64,000 nucleotides of DNA from Myotis daubentonii (taxonomy: Eukaryota; Chordata; Mammalia; Chiroptera; Vespertilionidae): positions 100,360,626 to 100,424,625 of the forward strand of contig NC_081840.1 of the NCBI RefSeq assembly GCF_963259705.1. The letters run 5' to 3'. Below, in pieces: positions 35,241 through 46,161 of this stretch. Position numbers and translations under genes: made by a program. Numbering within the stretch: position 1 is the first letter of the stretch; every line of letters begins with the position of its first letter. The notes beneath the pieces were generated by a model. That model was not told the origin of the DNA. It saw nothing but the letters and a program-made list of their open reading frames with translations, and ran no database searches.

Positions 35241-35365
35241 ATAAAAGCCGAATGACCTTCTGGACATCATTCTGAATGAAGCAGAGGCGGCAGGGGCCAA
35301 GGCAGAGGCAGTTAGGGCCCATCAGGCAGGCAAGCAGTTAGTTTAAGTGCTGCTACCTGGACTCA
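35232..35365 (+). mobile_element. Helitron 5' part, fused 5'-to-5' with its neighbour
   Basis: TTATTATAAAAGCCGAATGACCTTC followed by GGACATCATTCTGAATGAAG is the Helitron 5' end in sense orientation, sharing the TTATTATA core with the antisense copy to its left. It runs into GGCAGAGGCAGTTAGGGCCC and is cut by an LTR at 35366; no 3' end is found on the far side. Confidence 0.65.
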
Positions 35366-36181
35366 TGCTGGGGTCCAACCCCAGCAGGTCCAGGGGTCCC
35401 CAAAGGTGTGGACGGAGTCGGCAAAGAAGGAATGACACGGAGACAGCGTTCAGTTGATCAGCAGCCTAGCCAGGATCTCTAGCCCGGATCTTTAGCCAAG
35501 TTCTGGTCTGGATCTCCAGAGAGGTTCTGCTTCGGAGCTCCAGCCAGGTTCTGTGGCCATGTTCCCTTGCTAGGTTCTCCAGCCAGGTTCTGTCCAGGTT
35601 CTCCAGCCAGGTTCAGTCACCAGGTTCTAGTCAGGTTCTCTTGCCAATTTCTGTAGTCAGGTTCAGTCCAGGATCTTTTGCCATGTTCTCTCCAGCGAAG
35701 TTCTTCTGTCTCTAGAGAACGTTCTGTGTAGGTTCTGTGTTCTGAATTCTGTCTCTCTTGGTTCTGACTTCTAAGTTCTCTCTTTCTGTCTTGTTACATC
35801 TGTATTTATACCAGTTGATTCAATCCTATCAATCTCTGTTACAAAGGTTAGGGCGTTTCTTATCTCCATTCCAGGGAGTAAAGATTATGTAGCTTAAGCA
35901 TGATTGTTCATAGTTAAAGTGATTAATTACCCGCCTGGCACTTAGTTAAGAGGGTTTATTCCCTCCCTAACTTCAGGGGAAAATCCCTACCTGGGAAAAC
36001 ATCCTTTCTCAGAGACCTTGGTTAAAACACATAGTGCCAAGAAGGTGAGCAAACATATTAAGAACAGTATGGCATATATGCCAGGTCCCTTGAAAACAGC
36101 AAGCACGGACCGGCTCCCGGCAGACTCAGAAGTATGGACTTTTGTCATATGTGTTGATATGGGGAATCCAGTTCCATAACA
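35366..36181 (-). mobile_element. ERV LTR, antisense (3' LTR)
   Basis: Minus strand: TGTTATGGAAC at 36181 to ...GGACCCCAGCA at 35366. TATAAATA lies at plus 35803-35810. The R/U5-like end CTTTGCCGACTCCGTCC precedes the CA terminus. Between them is a run of CCAGGTTCTG-type imperfect repeats (about 35500-35700). A purine tract GATGGGAGGAGATAC abuts the U3 end, as at a 3' LTR. No TSD was seen. Confidence 0.6.
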
Positions 36182-36220
36182 GTATCTCCTCCCATCAACC
36201 ATGGCCCAAAAGACAGTCAC
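35987..36220 (-). CDS. 77-codon ORF crossing from the PPT into ERV U3
   Basis: The frame begins 5' of the polypurine tract, reads through it (AMVDGRRYC) and continues into U3. Its C-terminal half has a strongly hydrophobic segment (AILFLICLLTFLALCVL, residues about 50-66) followed by a basic, cysteine-containing tail. It may be the 3' end of a viral reading frame that overlaps the LTR or a U3-encoded small protein. No family is recognised, and a chance ORF remains quite possible. Confidence 0.3.
   Translation of the reverse strand: MTVFWAMVDGRRYCYGTGFPISTHMTKVHTSESAGSRSVLAVFKGPGIYAILFLICLLTFLALCVLTKVSEKGCFPR
36182..36196 (-). promoter_or_regulatory. Retroviral polypurine tract
   Basis: On the minus strand, ATGGGAGGAGATAC stands directly before the TGTTATGG start of the LTR. 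Plus-strand DNA priming in retroviruses uses such a tract, so its presence marks this LTR as a 3' LTR. Upstream internal sequence is very short or unrecognisable. Confidence 0.5.
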
Positions 36221-37473
36221 TGGTGAGTCTATCCGTGGTTCCCAGACCTCCTGGTCTTATGTAATAGATTCATTCTAATAGTCACCACTCTAAAGAATGT
36301 TGACTCTTCTTTAATACCATACGAGGGCATTTCCAGCACCTCCACCTCACTAACTGTGGGTCATCCTTGTTGCCCTGAAATATTATTTCAATTTTGAAAG
36401 CTGCCTTTATGGAATTGTCTTTAGCATTAACATTAAACTACCAAGAAAGTCAACCCCATTTCACTCCTATCTTTGGAACACTTACTGTAGTACTTGCTTG
36501 ACTATCCATCTTATATGATAGTTTTAGTTCAGAATGATTTGGGGCCATTTCAGAAATTTAAATCCACCCTCAGATAATTTTTTAAATATAAAATTTGTTT
36601 AGTATTTTACATTTTTTAAATTAAATTTTGTATGTTTTTGTTCATCAGGACACTAGAAGAAACATTATTTTTGTCCTCATTTTATGTAACAGGTTTTGTC
36701 TCTAATAAAATACACAAAAGAATATATATTTTGCCTAGAAATCAATGATTTTAGAATGCCAGAAATGTTTTGAGAAAGTGTAACATCATTGGCATAAGTC
36801 TGCAGTGTCTTAAAGTGATAACTTCAAAGGGGAACCTCTGACATGAGTTCTGGTTCACTAAAATAGTTACATTACTTTAATCACACTCATACACTAATAA
36901 CCCATGAGGTATGGGCACACATGCAATGCACTAGAACAACTGTTTTGAAATACTAGAATTATTCCTTCAAGTGAAAACTAACATGAAGTCCAATATGTTA
37001 TACAAAACTTGGGCTTATTTGATTTAAATGAGGTAGGGTGACCTCATCTCCCTGGCCACTTCCTACTTGTCCTGGTCCTGCGAACCCTAGGGCCTCCATA
37101 GTCCAATTAGAAAAACAGAAACTTCAAGTAAGCTGTAGGAAAATTAATTCTGAATATTGTTTGACTAGAGGAAGTGACTTGTTGAGTCAAAGAGGAAAAA
37201 AGGCAATCAATGCAGATAAGCAATAATTTACTAATGGAAAAATTACAACCAGTTAAAATAAGATTAATCATATTTGAGAATTAATCATATTTACATCCAT
37301 AGAGTTCAGAAAGTATAGATGAAATATATTTGCGAGCATCCACAAATATACCCTCCCACACCTATACAACACTGGGGGTCATGACAGAGGTATTGTGTGA
37401 GTCTTCTCAACAAATATGGTTCACATAATAAAACGGTGGCACACAGCTCATGGAAATTTGTGAAGGAAATGAT
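36197..37473. other. ERV border and AT-rich non-repetitive sequence
   Basis: The first 100-150 bp may be residual ERV internal sequence. The rest is AT-rich with no identifiable element or gene. Confidence 0.35.
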
Positions 37474-37485
37474 TTCCCATTTTCT

Positions 37486-37705
37486 TTTTTTAAATATATT
37501 TTTATTGATATCAGAGAAGAAGGGAGAAGGAAAGAGAGATAGAAACATCAAATGATGAGAGAGAATTATTGATCAGCTGCCTCCTGCACAACCCCACTGG
37601 GGATGAAACCAGAAACCCAGGCATGTGCCTTGACTGGGAATCAAACCATGACCTCCTGGTTCATAGGTCGACATTCAGCCGCTGATCCATTCCAGCCAGG
37701 CCCAC
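37486..37705 (-). mobile_element. VES SINE with 12-bp TSD
   Basis: Antisense element from TTTTTAAATATATTTTTATTG to the tRNA-like head TGGAATGGATCAGCGG (minus strand). The box B region reads GGTTTGATTCCC. Flanked by TTCCCATTTTCT at 37474-37485 and 37706-37717. Confidence 0.93.
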
Positions 37706-37717
37706 TTCCCATTTTCT

Positions 37718-38429
37718 GAATAAAGCCTCAAGGGTGGGAGGGATGGGGCTGGCAGCCTCAGCAGCATGGAGCTGAGATCACTAGTGGTTCCTTTGGTGGG
37801 GTCTTTTTTCAGTGCAGAAAAAGTGGGGAATTGGTGACACTCTGGTTCACTAAGGGATTCAGAGGCCTCACTGCCATCTCCCCATGGAGACAAAGGTTCT
37901 TTAATTGACTTTTGTGAAAACAGCAACTTTTCAGATGGACTGAGAGTAGAAATCAAGACCCAATAAACCTGGCACAGACATGCTCGCAGGAACAAGCTGG
38001 AATTACAACTGAAATATGGAAAGTCTTCCTGAATAATCAACGAAAAACTTACAGGAAAGAACCATGATACCTGAGGACTGAAGGTGGAGACCTCATAGAG
38101 ACTGATCCTTTTTCTTGAATAATTGGTGCATGTAACATTACTATATTTAAAATTGTTTTTCTTGAAATATTAATGTTTTTTTGTATGCAACATTATATTT
38201 TAAATAAATAAAATTAAAACAAACAAACAAAAAAGACCCTATAAACCTTAAGAGATACAGACATGCAATTAGAATCATGAGATTAATTTGAAAGAGTGCC
38301 CCAGTTGGGGTGTGGAGTGAGGCAGGAATAGTTCAGTTCTTGGAAGTTGGTCCAGGGGAAAAAATGTTGGCTTTCTAATTTTCCTGCAATGCCTTTATGA
38401 TCCCAGGTGATAAAACAATGCAAACAAGA
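37718..38429. other. Non-repetitive sequence with an L1 5'-end scrap
   Basis: At 37995-38095 the text CTGGAATTACAACTGAAATA ... CCTGAATAATCAACGAAAAA ... AACCATGATACCTGAGGACTG aligns by eye with the 5' UTR of the L1 at 15155 (from 15215). Only about 100 bp of the 5' UTR is present. The rest is unassigned; the frame at 37675-38040 has no domain. Confidence 0.55.
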
Positions 38430-38640
38430 GTAACACACTATTGAGTATTTACCTTGTGCTTACTATGCTTCCCTTAATCTTCACAAAAGCCTTCATGCAA
38501 GCCAGGTGCTTAATCCCATTTTACTGTTAGTCAAGGAGCCTGAGATCCTAAGGACACTGCGTGGCCTAACTCACAGGCAGTAAGTAGCAGGGCTTCAGTG
38601 CTGACCCCGTTCTTCTGATTCCTGGGTCTGTGCTGTTGGC
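38430..38640 (-). mobile_element. MIR SINE (ancient)
   Basis: Reverse-complement MIR landmarks: TTACCTTGTGCTTACTATG, TTAATCTTCACAAAAGCC, TTAATCCCATTTTACTG, CAGGCAGTAAGTAGCAGGGC. High divergence. Confidence 0.75.
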
Positions 38641-40049
38641 CTTTGCACATGCTGCTTGCTGCCCTGGACAGGCCGACTCCGATGGTTTATCTATTTTATT
38701 GTGGAAAGTGGAGAGCCCCTGAGTAGGAATAGTTTCCCCGACTCCTCAGCTCTGAGACCCTGTAAACCCCAGACATGAGGATGTAGGTATCAGGCCTAGA
38801 GCAGACCACTTATATATCCTGCTCACAAACCTTCTCACTCTCTACACAGGAAACTTGGAGAAGCATGTGAAGGGCAACTGACTATGGTGGGCCCCAGGGG
38901 ACCTACAGTGGGCCCCACTGGCTCCTCTCCAGCCCCCCACAGGTCACCTCCCTTCTGGCTACTTACTTCTTGGCCCTTTTCAGAACACATTGAAAAGTAA
39001 ATAGCCATGGACTTTCCTATGAACACATGGATTTTACTACTCTCTTCTTGCTTTCAGGATTTTAAATAGATTTATATGTTTCTTGCAAATGCTAAAGATA
39101 AGGCATGGAATGCAGCTCTTATTCCTCCAATTTTTAGTCCTCTTAATACAGGAATGGGTCAGACTCAACCCATTATAGTTGAATGTGCGATCATAAAAAT
39201 ATGAAAAAATTCAAACCATCTTGCCAATATCTTCAGAAATTGAGATTTTCCACAGGAGTGGAAAATATTCTGCATTCTACTTTTGGGTATAAAAAAAATA
39301 GTAGGGGGCAGGAAAAATAGTTACACAAAACATTCATTGCTGTTCAAAAAGTAAAATAAAATAATAATAATAATAATAATAGCAGCTTTGGGGCTTCAGG
39401 TCAAAGAAATATTGTGAGTTTATCCTTCGAATCTCCGCCTGCTTTCCAAATATAGCAGTTATAAATGAAATTTTCTTTACATTAAAAAAACAGGGCCACA
39501 GTTAGAACTAAAATAAACATATCCAAGGTCTAGTAAGTAAACAGACATGCAGTAGTAAGTATTGATATCACAGGTCTGTGGGGCTCCAGGCAGAGAAGGC
39601 CAGAGCTCAGTTATAGAGGGAAGTGGGATTGAAAACTGAAAGCTTCTCTTTTCCCACAGAAAACCGAGCCTGGTTCCTGAGAGAGTGAGGCAGGAAGGGC
39701 AGAGCATAGCTGGGGAGGAGCAGAGAAGGACTTCACCTGGGTGAATCTGTCACCAAGGAACAGAGTCCCAGGTCAGGAATACAAGCCATGTCAAGTGATG
39801 GGTGAAGGAAGCCACAAAACCAGGGAGAGAGAACTCAGAAACTTCCCAATCCATATGGCCCTGCAAACCAAAGTTCTGAAGGATACAGGGAATGTAGCTC
39901 TAAGAAATGCTCCCACAAACTCAATATCCAGCAGCAAAACCCACTCTCTGTGAATTTAGGTAACAGAGGCAACCTCAAAATGAATTTCAAATTAACACGT
40001 TTAAACCCTAGAAGGCCACCAAAACTATTAATAAGACTTTGTGCAACAA
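38641..40049. other. Non-repetitive sequence with a short (AAT)n
   Basis: No gene seen. An AAT trinucleotide run of nine units lies at 39355-39381. The last bases form the target copy of the VES that follows. Confidence 0.4.
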
Positions 40050-40062
40050 AACTAGGAAGCAA

Positions 40063-40319
40063 CTGTCCTGGCCAGTTTTGTTCAATGGTAAAAGTGTTGG
40101 CCCGAGGACCAAAGGGTCACAGATTCGATTCCCGGTCAAGGGCATGTACCCTGGTTGCAGGTTCCCCAGCCCCATTAGAAGCTCATGGGGAAGGCAACCA
40201 ATTGATGTGTCTCTCTCACGTTGACGTTTCTTTCTCTCTATCCCCCTCCTCTCTCCTTTCCATTCTCTCTAGAAATCAATGGAAAAAATACCCTCGGGTG
40301 AGGATTAAAAACAACAAAA
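40063..40319 (+). mobile_element. VES SINE with 13-bp TSD
   Basis: Head TGTCCTGGCCAGTTTTGTTC, box B AGATTCGATTCCCGG near 40121, CAAGGGCATGTACCCTGG body, CTCACGTTGACGTTTCTTTC and an A-rich end. Flanked by AACTAGGAAGCAA at 40050-40062 and 40320-40332. Confidence 0.95.
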
Positions 40320-40332
40320 AACTAGGAAGCAA

Positions 40333-40799
40333 TGAATCAAGAAAATATAGATAGGAAAAAGAACCAATTAAAAATCTTGGAAAAGAGAAATACAATAATA
40401 GAAATAGCAGTTTGTACAGGCATCCTCAGCTCAGTACACATTCACCAGTCTTTCACACACAATTTCATGTTCAGAATGTGAGCCAAAGATGCTTGGCATT
40501 TAAGAGAGTCTCAAGTGAGTGTGGGGAAAGAGGGGGACAAGGAGAGAGAGGAAGAATGGGAAGCAGAAGAAGTGGAAAGAGGTGAAGATATTGAAGGTGG
40601 TGGCACCTTAGAGTCCCCCCTCTCCCACCCCAGCATTATTAAACCTCCCTGGAGCTCCACAGCCTTATCTACACAACGAGGGAATAATGACCACCATAGT
40701 GTTGTGGTAAAGATGATGGATATTTATATTCTATCCTGAGAATGAGCAGCTTATTAATGACAAAAAGCATATCAACACTTTTTTTAAACATTGTACTTA
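40333..40799. other. Non-repetitive sequence, no gene recognised
   Basis: Contains a G/A-rich stretch near 40515-40600 that yields a short glutamate/arginine frame. Nothing else noted. Confidence 0.4.
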
Positions 40800-41026
40800 T
40801 TTTTTTTAAGATTTTTAAAAATTGATTTGTAGAGAAAGAGGAAGAGAGAGAGAGACAGATAAAAAAAATCAATGCGAGAATGAAACATCCATCAGCTGCT
40901 TCCTCCATGCCCCCTACCAGGGATCAAACCTGAAACCTGGGCCTGTGCTCTGATCAGGAGTTGAACCAGCAACATTTTGGTGCATGGGATGACACCCAAC
41001 CAATTGAACCACACCAGCTAGGGCTA
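40800..41026 (-). mobile_element. VES SINE
   Basis: Antisense: TTTTTTTAAGATTTTTAAAA tail side, GAGAGAGACAG, CATCAGCTGCTTCCTCC, GCCCCCTACCAGGGATCAA and the head ending CACACCAGCTAGGGC. Older than the TSD-bearing copies. Confidence 0.88.
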
Positions 41027-41893
41027 AAATATTATATTATTATTAATAAAAATGGTACCTTACACAACACCTTCCTTTATTATCAGAGTAGTGTATTCTC
41101 TTGTATTCTGGCCATAGAAATGTCCTTTAGATAGATCATTTCTGACTCCTAATAGAGGCTTTTCTTGGCAACTGCCCATGAATGCTTTCCTTTGCTTTTG
41201 AAGGCTGCCATTCCATACGGGCTTGAATTACTCAGAATCAGATAGCTACACTGATGTTCCCTTGACTCACTTGACATAAGAAAAATATTTCAAAGTGACT
41301 TAATCCTTTTACTTCTAGAGTCTTCCTTCTAAGTGCTCCCTCTTAATTCAATAAAAACTTATCTGTGTTAATAAATGTCTATGCTTGCACCAGCCTTGGA
41401 GGGTTTTTTTCCCATTATACACCCATCATCTGATCAAGGAGATGCCTGCATTTTCTCCCACCTGCATGATGTTGTGGTTGACTGTGGGCAAGGGCTCATT
41501 TCCAATAGTTGATGCCCTCTACTCTCTGAAAAAGAGAGAGCCCTGATTAAATAAAATACAGTGGGATTAGATCTTCCAACATAAATAAAAAAGGAACATC
41601 TTTGATACATTCAACAATAAAGATCAATTTTTAAAAAATAGAACTAGAAACACCTATGTATGGTTGCCTAGAGCCATGTCAATGGCCTTAAGGAGAGCAG
41701 GGTTGATTAGAGTTCCATGTACCCAGGTGACCTTGGTGTCAGAATCAGAGGAACAACCTTAACATAAAGGACATCATCTTTCTCAACTTTATTTATCTGC
41801 AATACTTTAAAAATTATAGAACATTTTAAACACCTGAGATAATAGATGTTAACATTTTGCCAAATTTAGATCAGGTCAATCAATCTCTCTAAA
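41027..41893. other. Non-repetitive sequence, no gene recognised
   Basis: No element or gene recognised; AT-rich toward the L1 target site. Confidence 0.4.
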
Positions 41894-43267
41894 AAATAAA
41901 ATGTTGAAGAGTAGGAATCAAAATGGCAATGTACATTAACACCAGTACTAGCTACCTCCCACAACCACATCAAAATTACAACTAAAATACAGAACAACCA
42001 TCATCCAGAACTAACTGAAATCTGACTGAATTGAAGTCTTATAACTAGAGAAGTAACAAAAGTACATTAGACTGGTAGGAGGAGCAGAGGTGTGAAAGAG
42101 TCTGGTCTAATACCCACATGTGGTGTGTTTTTTAATCAGGAGGGATATCTCTGCTACAGAGGCCTCCTGTGAAAAGCATGGGATCCTAGCCTCACATCAG
42201 CTCCCTAGTCCAGGGCTCCAAAGCTGGAAAGAGAAGGCACCATAACTTCAGGCTATAAAAACCTGTGGGGATTGTGATTGAGTGACACCAGGCTGCTGAC
42301 CCCAGGGAATACCTCTTAAAGGGCCAGCACATGGGCTTACTCAGACTTGATCCCTCTGAGCTTCAGCACTGGGGAGGAAGCTTAAAAGGAACCTGGGACA
42401 TTTGGAGAGAAACTGGATTATGTGGCATCAGGACAAGAACTTTGGAGCAGCTTTCTCTCAGACAGGAGCGCTCACAGGAGTCATTGTTCCTGTGCTGGAA
42501 CCATCCCATCACAGAGCTGACTGGCAACCCTATCTGAGTTTCCATCAGCATGGCCCAGACTGTTCATTATGCCCTGGTAATTCTGAGACCCCACCCCACC
42601 CAATTGGAAGCCCCACCCAAGCTGTTTGCAGCAACTTTTCCATATGAATGTTCTAGCCTGGCTTAGGCTTCAGACTTTGCTAAAATCTCTCAAACAAGCA
42701 TCAGCTGGCATCAGCATGCCCCAAACCTATCAATAAGAGGCCCCAGACCAGGCACTAGCAACAGCCTGCCTTTATTCACACCTCGGCCTTCCCTGGGCAC
42801 TTCCAATCCCAACACAAGTAGCAGCTATTTGCAGATTGCTCTGTAGCACCTGCTGAGTGGCTGACTTTGCACCTCCAGGGAAGCTTGAGAGCCAATGAAC
42901 CCGGTGGACAGTTTCAAACCATACCAGATTACCACTCTACACACCCACACGCAACACACTCAAGTAACAGACTTAGTGAGCAACAAAGCCCCACTGAAGC
43001 AAGTCCTGCTCCAAAGGGGTATCTCCTGCAAAGCAGCTCTTCCTCCGTAGTTGCAGCTGGTCCTCACAGCCAATTGGCCTGGAGGTCAATTCCTCCCAGT
43101 GATGCCAACAGCAATCAAGTCTCAACTACAACAAGGCTGTGCTCACAGCCTACGCAGAGTTGTACCTAGAAGGCCCAGGTGACTGGGGAGGCTGAGTCAC
43201 AGGGCTGTACAGGATACCTTCTACACAAGGCCACTCTACCAATTCCAAGAGACACAGAAGCTCTACC

Positions 43268-44105
43268 TAATACATAGAAACAAACACAGGGAAGCAGCCA
43301 AAATATGGAGACAAAGAAACATGTCACAAATGAAAAGAATGGAAACAAGTAAACTACTGGATATAGAGTTCAAAGGTTGCTCAAGGATCTTAATGAGAGC
43401 TTCAAGAGACTTAGTGAGACATACAAGAATCTTAGTGAGAATTTCAAAGACATGAAAAAGGACCAGTCAGAAATTAAGCATACACTAACTGAAATAAAGA
43501 ATAATTTACAGGGATTCAACAGTAGAGTAGAGGATTCTGAGAAGCAAATCAATGGTTTGGAATATGAAGAAGCAAAAACACCAAATCAGAGCAGAATAAA
43601 AGGATCCAAAAATATGAAGATATTGTAATGAGCCTCTGGGACAATTTCAAATGTTATGGGGGTGCCAGAGATCGTGAGATATTGAAAACCTATTTGAAGA
43701 AATAATGACAGAAAACTTCCCCTACCTGGTGAAAGAAATAGACTTACGTGTATTAAACCCAAAGAGTCCCAAACAAGAGGAACCCAAAGAGACCCACACC
43801 AAGACACATCATAATTAAAATACCAAAGGTTAAACACAAAGAGAGAATATTAAAAGCAGTAAGAGAAAAGAAATTAATTACATACAAGGGAGCACCCATA
43901 TGACTATCAGCTGATTTCTCAACAGAAACTTTGCAGGCCAGAAGGGAGTGGCAAGAAATATTCAATGTGATGAATAGCAAGAACCTACAACCAAGATTAC
44001 TCTACCCAGCAAAGCTCTAATTTATAATTGAAGGTCAGAAAAAGGTTCCCAGACAAGAATAAGCTAAAGGAGTTTATCACCATCAAACAAGTATTACATG
44101 AAATG
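43268..44105 (+). pseudogene. L1 ORF1 of the ORF1-only element, frameshifted
   Basis: The frame at 43377-43628 contains the coiled coil (FKDMKKDQSEIKHTLTEIKN). The RRM-like and C-terminal domains follow in other frames (ENFPYLVKEID near 43710; RHIIIKIPKV near 43803; NLQPRLLYPAKL near 43982). Frameshifts near 43625-43680 and stops make it non-functional. Confidence 0.8.
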
Positions 44106-44121
44106 TTGAAGGGTATTTTTT

Positions 44122-44224
44122 AAGAAGAGGAAGAGGAAGAAGAAGAAGAAGAAGAAGAAGAAGAAGAAGAAGAAGAAGAAGAAGAAGAAGAAGAAGAAGA
44201 AGAAGAAGAAGAAGAAGAAGAGAA
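44122..44224. repeat. (GAA)n trinucleotide repeat
   Basis: About 30 nearly pure GAA units right after the ORF1 stop. The related L1 at 25.4-27.8 kb has only a short GAAGAAG tract at the same place, so the array grew from an element-encoded seed. Long GAA/TTC tracts can form triplexes and are length-unstable. Confidence 0.97.
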
Positions 44225-44690
44225 AATATAAAAAATATGAACAATAAAATGGCAATAAATACATATCTATCAATAATTGAATCTAAACAATAGAATCAGA
44301 AGCATGGAAACATGGAACAGACTGACAAATCTCATAGGGAAGTGGGGCTGGAGGGTGGAAAGAGATTAACCAAAGATCATATATGCATGTAAGCATTACC
44401 TATGGACACAGACAATAGAGTGGTGAAGGCCTGGGGCGGAGAGGGAACTGTTTGGAGGAGGACAATGGGGGATTAAGGGGAACATCTATAATACTCTCAA
44501 CAATAAAGATTTACAGTTTTTAAAAAAGAAATAAAATGTTGATATGACTAAAACCTCACACTAAAACTTCACCTCTCTCCAGAGACAGCTACTATCTTGA
44601 AGTTAACATTAATGTTTTATTTAAAATTTTTCTATATACCCAGTAGGTAGTCATAAACTTTGCACTATTATTTATATTTTAAAACTTATA

Positions 44691-45382
44691 CTAGAGGCTC
44701 AGTGCATGAAATTTGGAAATTCGTGCACTTGGGGGCATCCCTCAGCCCAACCTGTGCCCTTTCACAGTCCAGGAGCCCTTGAGGGATGTCCGACTAATGA
44801 CTTAGGAGTGAGCCCAAGCCAGCAGTAAGATATCCTTAGTGCTGCCGCAGAGGTAGGAGAGGCTCCCGCCACTGCCACTGCACTCGCCAGCCCTGAGCCC
44901 AGTGTCTGACTGAGCAGTGCTTTCCCTATGGGAGTGCACTGACCATCAGGGGGCAGCTTCTGTGTTGAGTGTCTGCCCCCTGGTGGTCAGTGTGCATCAC
45001 AGCGACAGGTCATTTTGCTGCTGGGCCAAAACCAGCTCTCCAACATCCCCAAGGGGTCCCAGATTGCGAGAGGGCACAGGCCAGGCCAAGGGACCCCACC
45101 AGTGCACAATTGGGGCGGGGAGTGATGTGGGAGGTTGGCCAGCTAGGGAGGGACCAGGGGAGGGCTCCAGGGCAGGTTGGGCCCATCTCACTCAGTCCCA
45201 ATTGGCCAAACCCCAGCAGCAAACTAACCTACCATTCAGAGTATCTGCCCTCTGGTGGTCAGTGCATGTCATAGTGAGCAGTAGAGCAGCCTTAGCATAT
45301 CCTTAGCATATTATGCTTTCATTGGTAGAACGGCTGACTTGATGACCAGACACTTAGCATATTAGGCTTTTATTATATAGGA
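44691..45382 (-). mobile_element. HeliBat-type Helitron, complete
   Basis: Minus-strand 5' end TCCTATATAATAAAAGCC at 45382 and 3' CTAG at 44691-44694, in the A/T context on both sides. The 3' hairpin region reads GTGCATGAAATTTGGAAATTCGTGCAC, with a small duplicated loop. Inside are two copies of the ACTGACCA(C/T)CAGGGGGCAG motif in opposite orientation (44938-44956 and 44975-44995), a potential internal palindrome, and a third copy near 45252. Confidence 0.9.
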
Positions 45383-45388
45383 TGAGGT

Positions 45389-45598
45389 GCCCTGGTTGGT
45401 TTGGCTCTGTGGATGGAGTGTCGGCCTGTGGAATGGGGGTCCTGGGTTCAATTCTGGTAGGGGCCACATGCCTGGGTTGTGGGCTCAGTCCCCAATGGGG
45501 GGCGTGCAAGAGGCAGCCAGTGATTCTCTCTCATAATTGATATTTTTATCTCTCTCTCCCTTCCTCTCTGAAATCAATAAAAACATTAAATAAAAAAC
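45389..45598 (+). mobile_element. VES SINE abutting the Helitron
   Basis: GCCCTGGTTGGTTTGGCTCTG head, box B GGGTTCAATTCTGG, CCCCAATGGGGGGCGTGCAA body, CTCATAATTGATATTTTTATC and AAATCAATAAAAACATTAAA tail. It begins 6 bp after the Helitron 5' end. Confidence 0.92.
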
Positions 45599-46161
45599 TT
45601 ATATGAGATATCCATAGCCTTTTGCAGCTTGCTTTTTTACTCAGTACTATGCATTTGCAATTTCACTCATTTATTTTTCTACAAATAGTTATAGGGTGCC
45701 TACAATAAGCCACACACTGTTTTAGGTACTGGGGTGGTAGGATTGGGGAAAGAAGGACAAAGATATAAAACCTCTCTCTTCATGAGACAGACAATAAAAT
45801 AGATAAATAAATAAATAAAATGCATACTATAATATATACAAAATATGATATGTATAAAAAATATGCTATGGCAATGGTAAATCCTAAGAGGAACATTTAA
45901 GGAAAAAAGGGATAAGAAGGGTGTATGTGGGAGGTGAGGAAAGAGTCTGGCAATTTAAATAGATCACATGTTTCAGGTTAAACACTGTGTAGTATTATCC
46001 CTGGTGAAATGACATGTCTTCCATGGAGGGCTGACTGCATTGCTTATTCTTGCTCACAGCTCCTTTGGTAATTGAAAAGTCACAGTATACACAACTTCAA
46101 ACTCATGTGCACCCCACTTTGTTATGGGACTGTATTGATATATAATCTTATCAGCAGGGAT
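45599..46161. other. Non-repetitive sequence with an L2 remnant
   Basis: The stretch 45655-45790 (CACTCATTTATTTTTCTACA, GGTGCCTACAATAAGCC, TCTTCATGAGACAGACAAT) resembles an antisense L2 3' end. No gene. Confidence 0.5.

Larger units (their letters stand above)
41908..44528 (+). mobile_element. ORF1-only L1 (HAL1-like), sense, with 14-bp TSD
   Basis: Flanked by AAATAAAATGTTGA at 41894-41907 and 44529-44542. The 2.6-kb copy has a 5' UTR (AGGAATCAAAATGGCAATG start), ORF1 (about 43268-44100), an expanded GAA tract, then AAAATGGCAATAAATACATA, which corresponds to the first codons of ORF2. About 45 bp later it jumps into the 3' UTR (CAGAAGCATGGAAACATGG). Essentially all of ORF2 is missing although both ends and the TSD are intact. 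It was therefore mobilised as an ORF1-only RNA, or is a copy of such a family member. Confidence 0.88.
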
